Assembly: GCA_002159155.1 (NCBI GenBank)
Contig: LZRQ01000121.1
Location: forward strand, 1 to 10,843
Length of the DNA: 10,843 nt
From: Firmicutes bacterium ZCTH02-B6
GTDB taxonomy: Bacteria > Bacillota > Limnochordia > Limnochordales > ZCTH02-B6
Reading direction: 5' to 3'
Shown: positions 6,478 through 10,843 of the stretch, one piece after another
How the letters are laid out: each line of letters starts with the position of its first letter
Numbering within the stretch: the stretch's first letter is position 1
Program-made: the position numbers and the translations under genes
Notes under the pieces: model-generated
The model's database searches: none
The model's input: the letters and a program-made list of their open reading frames with translations, nothing else
What the model was told of the DNA's origin: nothing

Positions 6478-6497
6478 CCCAGCAGGCGCGCCTAACC
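6468..6497 (+). repeat. Two 12-base direct repeats, 18-base period, upstream of ndh
   Basis: GCGCGCCTAACC occurs exactly at 6468-6479 and again at 6486-6497, with six bases between them. The first copy contains the stop codon of the small ORF. The pair sits 44 bases before the ndh start. It could be a tandem operator or a small local duplication; no regulator is recognised for it. Confidence 0.6.
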
Positions 6498-6540
6498 TCG
6501 GGCAGACCGGGCCAGACTAGCCGGTGCGGGGGTGGGGCCC

Positions 6541-7758
6541 GTGAAGATCCGCGTGCTCGGCGCGGGATTTGCCGGGGTGCGGGCGGCTTTGGACCTGGAT
6601 CGGTTGCTCGGGGGTCGTGGGGCCGAGATCAGCGTCATCAACAGGGACCGGTACCACGAGCTGATCACCGAGGTTTACCGTCCTGCCGCGGGGCGTGACG
6701 TGAAGGTGTTGGCGGTGCCCCTTGAGGACATCTTCGCCGGCACCAGCGTGGAAGTGGTCCAAGGGACGGTCACTGACATCCGACTCCGGGAACGGCAGGT
6801 AGTGCTGGACCGCGAACGGGTGCTCAAGTTTGACCGCCTCGTCGTGGCTTTGGGCAGTGAGCCGGAGTATTTTGCCATCCCGGGCCTGCGCGAAAACAGC
6901 CTGCCTTTGAACAGCCTCAACAGCGCCGAAAATATTCGCCGCCACATTGACGCGATGCTAGCTCGCGCGGCTGGCCAGCAGGACCCTGAGCGGCGGCGGG
7001 CATTGACGACGGTGGTTATCGCGGGTGCCGGGTTGACGGGGGTCGAGTTGGCGGGAGAGCTGGCCGATCAGCGGCCTGCTCTGGCGAGGCGCCACGGCCT
7101 GCAGCCCGAAGAGATCCGGATCATCGCCGTCGAAGCAGCGCCAGACATTTTGCCCGGTTTCGACCAGGCGTCAATCGACGCCGCCACCAACGCGCTGGTG
7201 CGCAAGGGAGTTAGCCTCATTCTGGGAAGCCCGCTGCAAGCTGTCGAGCCCGGGGCAGTGGTGCTGGCGGACGGGAACCGCGTAGAGGCACGAACGATCA
7301 TCTGGAGCGGCGGGGTACGGGCCAACCGCTTGATCGAGAAATGTTTCACCACCCGTACCCGCGGCCGTGCGGTCGTCAACTCCTATCTGCAGTCGGTGGA
7401 CGAGCCCAGCGTGTACGTGGTCGGCGATGCGGCCCTAGCCATCAACCCGCGCACCGGCCAGCCCATGCCTCCGACGGCCCAGCATGCGGTGCAGCAAGGC
7501 CGCCTGGCGGCCTACAACATTTGGGCTGAGCTCAAGGGTCGTCCGCTGCGGGGGTACCGGGCCAGAACGGCCGGGACCTTGGCGACGGTCGGGACGGACG
7601 CGGGACTGGCCCGCATCGGCCCTGTCACGCTCTTCGGCCGGTTTCCAGTGATAGTGAAGGACCTCAACACGTGGCGGTACATCCTTTCCTTGGGCGGGCC
7701 TCGCCTACTGCTCAAGGTACTATGGCGGCACGGACGGCTGCGCTGGGCACGCGCCTGA
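6541..7758 (+). CDS. ndh: Type II NADH dehydrogenase (NDH-2)
   Basis: A 405-residue single-subunit, non-proton-pumping NADH:quinone oxidoreductase that feeds electrons from NADH into the membrane quinone pool. The FAD-binding Rossmann motif GAGFAG is at residues 7-12 right at the N-terminus. HELITEVYRPAAG follows, then a second dinucleotide motif GAGLTGVELAGEL at about 162-174 for NADH. The FAD-contact segment VYVVGDAA is at about 294, with MPPTAQHAVQQGRLAA for quinone/FAD. The C-terminal LGGPRLLLKVLWRHGRLRW is amphipathic and basic, fitting peripheral membrane attachment. The start is GTG 6541 (VKIRVLGAGFAG), matching family N-termini and preceded by a G-rich SD. GTG 6532 would add three residues. 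It probably shares a transcript with the upstream genes; pncA follows 76 bases later. Confidence 0.95.
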   Translation: MKIRVLGAGFAGVRAALDLDRLLGGRGAEISVINRDRYHELITEVYRPAAGRDVKVLAVPLEDIFAGTSVEVVQGTVTDIRLRERQVVLDRERVLKFDRLVVALGSEPEYFAIPGLRENSLPLNSLNSAENIRRHIDAMLARAAGQQDPERRRALTTVVIAGAGLTGVELAGELADQRPALARRHGLQPEEIRIIAVEAAPDILPGFDQASIDAATNALVRKGVSLILGSPLQAVEPGAVVLADGNRVEARTIIWSGGVRANRLIEKCFTTRTRGRAVVNSYLQSVDEPSVYVVGDAALAINPRTGQPMPPTAQHAVQQGRLAAYNIWAELKGRPLRGYRARTAGTLATVGTDAGLARIGPVTLFGRFPVIVKDLNTWRYILSLGGPRLLLKVLWRHGRLRWARA

Positions 7759-7763
7759 CGTAA

Positions 7764-7792
7764 TTGGCCAGCTTGCCGGCCGATGGTAAACT
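7764..7792 (+). promoter_or_regulatory. Candidate sigma-A promoter for pncA
   Basis: TTGGCC (7764-7769) and TAAACT (7787-7792) are spaced exactly 17 bases apart, four of six matches to consensus in each box. They lie in the 76-base gap between ndh and pncA and would give a leader of about 35 bases ahead of GTG 7835. This is pattern matching only; pncA could also be read through from ndh. Confidence 0.45.
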
Positions 7793-7834
7793 GGAGGTGA
7801 TGACAGACAGCAGGGAGATAAGGGGTGTTACAGC

Positions 7835-8431
7835 GTGGAAGCGATCGTGCCGGAGCCCGATGCGGCCCTCATCGTTGTCGATGTGCAAAACGACTTTTGC
7901 CCCGGAGGGGCGCTGGCCGTGACCGACGGGGACGCGGTGGTGCCCGTGCTCAATGACTGGATCCGGCGGTTCGCCGCCGCGGGGCGGCCAGTTGTCTATA
8001 CGCAGGACTGGCACCCTGAGGACCATTGCTCGTTTAAGGAACAGGGCGGCATTTGGCCGGTGCACTGCGTCCAGGGGTCACCGGGCGCCGACTTCCACAA
8101 GGATCTCGTGGTACAGGGAGCCGTCTTCCGGAAAGCCTTTGCCCGGGACAAGGAGGGCTACAGCGGCTTTGATGGGCGGCTGAGCGGCGAGGGCGACTTG
8201 ACGGCGCAACCGGACCTGGCCAGCTGGCTCAGAGCGCGGGGTGTGCGCAAAGTGTATGTTGGCGGCCTGGCCACCGACTACTGCGTCCGGGCCACAGTGC
8301 TCGACGCCGTCCGTCACGGGTTTCAGGCCGTTTTGATTCGCAGCGGGTCCCGGGCGGTCAACGTGTCTCCGGGCGACGAAGAAAAGGCCGTGGCCGACAT
8401 GCAAGCCGCTGGGGCGGCTGTGATCGGCTAA
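7835..8431 (+). CDS. pncA: Nicotinamidase (pyrazinamidase)
   Basis: A 198-residue isochorismatase-fold hydrolase that converts nicotinamide to nicotinic acid plus ammonia in NAD salvage. The catalytic triad is visible: Asp16 in IVVDVQNDF, Lys100 in VFRKAF and Cys150 in GLATDYCVRATVLDA. The metal ligands are also present: Asp58 and His60 in TQDWHPEDHCSF and His77 in WPVHCVQGS. Length and motif spacing are those of PncA. The start is GTG 7835, with AAGGGGTG ending at 7827. It lies directly after ndh, so one gene recycles the NAD ring precursor and the other reoxidises NADH. It is convergent with the small HTH gene. Confidence 0.96.
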   Translation: MEAIVPEPDAALIVVDVQNDFCPGGALAVTDGDAVVPVLNDWIRRFAAAGRPVVYTQDWHPEDHCSFKEQGGIWPVHCVQGSPGADFHKDLVVQGAVFRKAFARDKEGYSGFDGRLSGEGDLTAQPDLASWLRARGVRKVYVGGLATDYCVRATVLDAVRHGFQAVLIRSGSRAVNVSPGDEEKAVADMQAAGAAVIG

Positions 8432-8476
8432 GCTGCGGGTGCGGCTTGTGGGTGACGATGGCCGCGGCCGTTCACC
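8430..8476. terminator. Hairpins between the convergent pncA and HTH genes
   Basis: The 44-base gap holds two foldable elements. AAGCTGC (8430-8436) pairs with GCGGCTT (8441-8447) around a GGGT loop. GGTGA (8451-8455) pairs with TCACC (8472-8476) around a GGCCGCGGCC palindrome. They probably help end both converging transcripts, but neither strand shows a T-run, so these are not classical intrinsic terminators. Confidence 0.35.
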
Positions 8477-8742
8477 TATTGGGCGCCCTCGTCCTCGGGC
8501 GGATCAGGCTCCGCGTCGCCGTCATCGGCGCCGCCCGGGAACAAATTGAGAGGATCGCCGCTTAAGACGAGCACTACTTGATAACCTTTCGCTTTTGCCC
8601 GGTTGTACAGGGTGGCCACAGTGGCCGGCGACACGCCCAGACGGCGTGCGATCGCCTGGTTGCTGTGGCCCATTTCTTTGAGTGCGACCACCTGTCGTTC
8701 ACGGAAGCTGAGCCGTTCGACGCCGCGAATTTCGATCTGCAC
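8476..8742 (-). CDS. Small helix-turn-helix DNA-binding protein (LuxR/sigma region 4-like)
   Basis: An 88-residue protein. Residues about 10-55 read LSFRERQVVALKEMGHSNQA then IARRLGVSPATVATLYNRAK, a clear tetra-helical HTH of the GerE/LuxR or sigma-70 region 4 class. The LSxRERQVV opening is typical of LuxR-type domains. There is no receiver or ligand domain. The remainder is a short hydrophobic stretch (GYQVVLVLSGDPLNLF) and an acidic, disordered-looking tail rich in Asp, Glu and Pro. The start is GTG 8742, with GGGGGCGG about eight bases upstream. The target is unknown. The 11-base repeats and DnaA boxes 28-150 bases upstream are obvious candidates for regulation by itself or by DnaA. I do not recognise a named orthologue. 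Confidence 0.78.
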   Translation of the reverse strand: MQIEIRGVERLSFRERQVVALKEMGHSNQAIARRLGVSPATVATLYNRAKAKGYQVVLVLSGDPLNLFPGGADDGDAEPDPPEDEGAQ

Positions 8743-8769
8743 CGGTCTGCCGCCCCCGGACCTGCCGAG

Positions 8770-8888
8770 TTATCCACAAATTGTGGACAACCTGTGGACA
8801 AAATGAGGACAAGATGAGGACAAAATCGCTGCAACGGAGTCTCTTCGTGTTAGCGGCGGGCGGATCCTCCCCGTGGATTTGTGGATAA
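8770..8888. promoter_or_regulatory. DnaA-box cluster upstream of the HTH gene
   Basis: A perfect DnaA box TTATCCACA lies at 8770-8778. A second perfect box in inverted orientation, TGTGGATAA, lies at 8880-8888. Between them are TGTGGACAA at 8782-8790 and 8793-8801, each one base from the reverse consensus. The first box and the 8781-8790 copy form a near-perfect inverted repeat. No dnaA, dnaN, rpmH or gyrB gene is present, so this is more likely a secondary DnaA-binding or titration site than oriC, though the window cannot exclude an origin. The roughly 300 bases between the HTH gene and the SDR gene hold no supportable gene. Confidence 0.6.
8782..8825 (+). repeat. Four 11-base tandem repeats (iteron-like)
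   Basis: Four copies start at 8782, 8793, 8804 and 8815, an exact 11-base period. The cores are TGTGGACAA, TGTGGACAA, TGAGGACAA and TGAGGACAA, with two-base spacers cc, aa, ga and aa. The first two copies are DnaA-box-like and the last two differ by one base. The period is close to one helical turn, so a protein bound to each copy would lie on one face of the DNA. Confidence 0.85.
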
Positions 8889-8921
8889 TGCACTGATCAC
8901 AAACTGGGGACAAGACATGGA

Positions 8922-8964
8922 CACGGGCACACGCCTTCCTTTACGGTTTGGGCGTGTGCCCGTG
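8922..8964. repeat. Perfect 14-base inverted repeat
   Basis: CACGGGCACACGCC (8922-8935) and GGCGTGTGCCCGTG (8951-8964) are exact reverse complements separated by a 15-base loop. The element lies about 80 bases after the SDR stop on the minus strand, so it may end the nth-SDR transcript. The sequence after the stem on that strand (TCCATGTCTTGTCC) is only weakly T-rich. A protein-binding site is the alternative. Confidence 0.75.
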
Positions 8965-9044
8965 GCGGACACGTCCACGAGATGATGAGTCTTGCCGGTG
9001 GGAGGCGCAATGGAGACTGCTGATGCGGGAAGGGAAAGGGAAAC

Positions 9045-9836
9045 CTACCAGCTGGTCGCGCCGCCTTCGACAGGCAGCACGACACCGGTAATAAACCCGG
9101 CGGCGTCCGACGCCAAAAACAGCGCAGCCATCGCAATATCCCGCGGCGTGCCCAGCCTACCCAGGGGATGGCGCGCCACCAGCTCAGCATGCTTGGCCGG
9201 ATCCTGATGCAAGTCCGCGGTCATCGGCGAGGCGACCCAGCCGGGAGCGATGGCGTTCACGCGCACCCGGTAGGGAGCGTAGCTGATGGCCATAGCTTTC
9301 GTGAGTGCGATGAGGCCACCCTTACTGGCACAGTAGGCGTGCGTGTCGTAAGGAGGCAGTGGTCCCACGAGGGCGTCGTCAGAAGAAATATGGACGACCG
9401 CCCCGCCCCCGGCGCGGATGATGGCGGGCACCGCGTAGCGGGAAACCAGGTAGGGACCTGTCAAGTTAACGTCCAGGACCCGTTGCCACGCTGCCTCGCT
9501 GCACTCGGTCACGGGACCGTCCCCTAGCGGGCGCCCGCTAATGCCGGCATTGTTGACCAGGATGTGCAGCGGGCCCTGATCGCCGGTGATCTGTTGCACC
9601 ATCAGCTGGACCTGCTCGGCCGAGGTAACGTCGGCCGGGATGAAGTGTACCGGCAGACCGGCGGCCAGTAGGTCCGCCTCCAACCGCCGGGCCCGGTCCA
9701 GCGCGATGTCGCAGAAAAAGACGCGCGCCCCTGCCTCGGCGAATACGCGGCACATCTCGCTGCCAATGCCCCCGGCCCCACCGGTGATGAGGGCAGTCTT
9801 GCCGGCCAGCAGGCCAGAAAAGGCGTGGCGGCTCAT
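9045..9836 (-). CDS. Short-chain dehydrogenase/reductase (SDR)
   Basis: A 263-residue classical SDR oxidoreductase. The cofactor motif TGGAGGIG is at residues 18-25, ILVNNAG at 92-98 and the structural Asn in LDVNLTG (N124). The catalytic region has Ser in HISSDD (151-152) and Tyr168/Lys172 in YCASK. C-terminal features are VRVNAIAPGWV, PLGRLGTPRDIAMAALFLAS and TGVVLPVEGG. An Asp in the strand after the Gly motif (FFCDIA) suggests preference for NAD(H) over NADP(H). The substrate is unknown; the motifs fit FabG-like or sugar/alcohol dehydrogenase subfamilies equally. The start is ATG 9836, preceded by GGGGGTG, and it overlaps the nth stop as ATGA, so the two genes are almost surely co-transcribed and translationally coupled. 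A longer open frame reaching 10019 is not used. Confidence 0.93.
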   Translation of the reverse strand: MSRHAFSGLLAGKTALITGGAGGIGSEMCRVFAEAGARVFFCDIALDRARRLEADLLAAGLPVHFIPADVTSAEQVQLMVQQITGDQGPLHILVNNAGISGRPLGDGPVTECSEAAWQRVLDVNLTGPYLVSRYAVPAIIRAGGGAVVHISSDDALVGPLPPYDTHAYCASKGGLIALTKAMAISYAPYRVRVNAIAPGWVASPMTADLHQDPAKHAELVARHPLGRLGTPRDIAMAALFLASDAAGFITGVVLPVEGGATSW

Positions 9837-10636
9837 TGGGGACGCACCCCCGCTTTGGGCGATCGGTGTCGGGACGCCGGTTTGGCCGCGGCGCGCTGGG
9901 TTACAGCGTCCCCGGCGCTGAGGGGGTCCTTGTCCACCTTCGGCGCGGGAGAATTCCCGCTCCCGCCGGCCCACATGACCGCGTAGCGGCAATAAGGTTG
10001 AATGGGGCAGACGTGGCACCGAGGGTTACGGGCGTGACAGAGGGTGCGCCCGTGATGGATCAGCCAGTGGTGGGCTTGGCTCCACAGGTTTTCTGGGATA
10101 ACCTCCATCAGCTGCAGCTCGGTCTTAAGGGGGTCCGGTGCGTCAGCGAGTCCGATGCGGTTGGCGACGCGAAATACGTGGGTGTCCACAGCGATGGCCG
10201 GCCGGTCAAAGGCATTGCTGATGACCACATTGGCTGTTTTGCGTCCGACGCCCGGCAGCTGCATCAGTTCCTCCCGGGTGTCGGGCACACGGCCGTCGTA
10301 GCGCTCTAGAAGGATCTTGGACAACTCCACGATGTGGCGCGCTTTGCTGCGGAACAGGCCGCAGTCCTTGATTTCTTCGGACAGCTCATCGGGGCTCATG
10401 GCTGCAAAGTGTTCGGGCCGATGGCACCGGGGAAACAGGCGCGCGGTCACAATGTTGACGCGCTTGTCCGTGCATTGGGCAGAAAGGATGCACGCCACGA
10501 GCAGTTCGAAGGGGGTCGTATAGTTCAGTGCACAGCGGGCGTCGGGGTACATCTCCGCCAGCCGCTCGAGGATTGCAGTCGCGTTGAGTTGCCATCCGTC
10601 TGCTTGGACCCGGGACTCCGGCAACACGTCGGCCAT
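9833..10636 (-). CDS. nth: Endonuclease III (DNA glycosylase/AP lyase)
   Basis: A 267-residue base-excision-repair enzyme that removes oxidised pyrimidines and nicks abasic sites. The helix-hairpin-helix LPGVGRKTA is at 127-135 with catalytic Lys133. The essential Asp is D151 in AVDTHVFRVANR. The C-terminal [4Fe-4S] cluster has Cys200, 207, 210 and 216 with the standard C-x6-C-x2-C-x5-C spacing. E. coli Nth is 211 residues. This protein carries about 50 extra residues after the cluster, rich in Pro, Ala, Lys and Arg and probably disordered. The start is ATG 10636, with GGGAGG about ten bases upstream. It is first in a pair with the SDR gene, overlapping it by four bases. Confidence 0.96.
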   Translation of the reverse strand: MADVLPESRVQADGWQLNATAILERLAEMYPDARCALNYTTPFELLVACILSAQCTDKRVNIVTARLFPRCHRPEHFAAMSPDELSEEIKDCGLFRSKARHIVELSKILLERYDGRVPDTREELMQLPGVGRKTANVVISNAFDRPAIAVDTHVFRVANRIGLADAPDPLKTELQLMEVIPENLWSQAHHWLIHHGRTLCHARNPRCHVCPIQPYCRYAVMWAGGSGNSPAPKVDKDPLSAGDAVTQRAAAKPASRHRSPKAGVRPQ

Positions 10637-10657
10637 CTTTGCGTCGCCTCCCGCACC

Positions 10658-10666
10658 AGTATACCA
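10658..10666 (-). promoter_or_regulatory. Extended -10 promoter for nth-SDR
   Basis: On the minus strand TGGTATACT gives a TATACT -10 with the extended TGn element, 22 bases before the nth ATG. There is no good -35. Transcription would start just ahead of the SD, giving a very short leader. Confidence 0.45.
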
Positions 10667-10722
10667 TGGGCGCAGGAAAGACGGGGGACGCCAGGTACAG
10701 CCCGCTGGTTCAGATTAATCGT

Positions 10723-10732
10723 GTAACGTTAC
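10723..10732. promoter_or_regulatory. GTAACGTTAC palindrome upstream of nth
   Basis: A perfect 10-base palindrome lies in the AT-richer stretch 10711-10740, about 60 bases upstream of the candidate nth promoter. It could be an operator half-site pair; no regulator is recognised. Short palindromes also occur by chance. Confidence 0.25.
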
Positions 10733-10766
10733 TGTAGCACAGGGAATGGAAGGGGATGGAAAGAAA

Positions 10767-10825
10767 GAAGACCTCACCGTCCTGGACGGGACGAGTACTC
10801 ATCGTACTCCGAAGGTGAGGTCTTC
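10767..10825. repeat. Three-way-junction inverted repeat at the right edge
   Basis: The outer stem GAAGACCTCACC (10767-10778) pairs perfectly with GGTGAGGTCTTC (10814-10825). Inside, almost without linkers, are GTCC/GGAC (10779-10792) and GAGTAC/GTACTC (10793-10809) hairpins. On the plus strand the right arm carries GGTGAGG, six bases before ATG 10827, which opens a frame MELLQ running off the window. On the minus strand the stem is followed by TTTCTTTCC, terminator-like, and a frame ending EYDEYSSRPGR overlaps it. Whether this is a mobile-element end with a sequestered start or a minus-strand terminator cannot be settled here. Confidence 0.6.
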
Positions 10826-10843
10826 CATGGAACTCCTTCAACG

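Noticed and set aside
8782..8825. CRISPR array
   Set aside because: Repeats are 11 bases with two-base gaps; there are no spacers of CRISPR length and no cas genes.
9837..10019. Extended start of the SDR gene at 10019
   Set aside because: It would overlap nth by nearly 190 bases; ATG 9836 has an SD and the standard SDR N-terminus.
10767..10825. tRNA gene because of the cloverleaf fold
   Set aside because: It is only 59 bases with no T-loop GTTCGANTC, anticodon arm or CCA; the folding is a three-way junction only.

Overview
The window is GC-rich, densely packed bacterial chromosome, most likely from a high-GC Gram-positive (Firmicutes-type) organism. Three things point that way. There is a divergent member of the YpiB/ReoY (UPF0302) family with its IDEAL tail. 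There is a DegS/NarL-type kinase module whose phospho-acceptor helix resembles Firmicutes DegS. Strong AGGAGG-type Shine-Dalgarno (SD) sites sit in front of GTG and TTG starts. I cannot name the species; no rRNA or tRNA gene is visible.

Left part (1-1771): the start of a PhnP-like metallo-beta-lactamase-fold hydrolase runs off the left edge on the minus strand. Divergent from it are a YpiB/ReoY-like gene and a type I signal peptidase (lepB).

Central part (1808-6356) is the most unusual. A minus-strand gene encodes a JAMM metallopeptidase - membrane helix - coiled coil - LysM protein. Divergent from it, 174 bases away, is one long gene that joins MoaD, MoaE (the two subunits of molybdopterin synthase) and a DegS-like histidine kinase in a single reading frame. 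MoaD must normally end in a free Gly-Gly, but here that Gly-Gly is internal. JAMM peptidases are the enzyme class that cleaves after Gly-Gly in ubiquitin-like proteins, so the two genes may form a processing/signalling pair. That is my inference. Downstream are a structured non-coding leader with a strong intrinsic terminator and a TPR-repeat protein with a diverged HD-GYP domain.

Right part (6376-10843): a tiny ORF and an 18-base-period repeat precede a type II NADH dehydrogenase (ndh). Next comes nicotinamidase (pncA), so two NAD-metabolism enzymes are adjacent. Convergent with pncA is a small helix-turn-helix gene. Its upstream region holds two perfect DnaA boxes and four 11-base tandem repeats. 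A minus-strand pair follows, endonuclease III (nth) overlapping an SDR oxidoreductase gene by ATGA. The window ends in a three-way-junction inverted repeat that could be a mobile-element end or a terminator.
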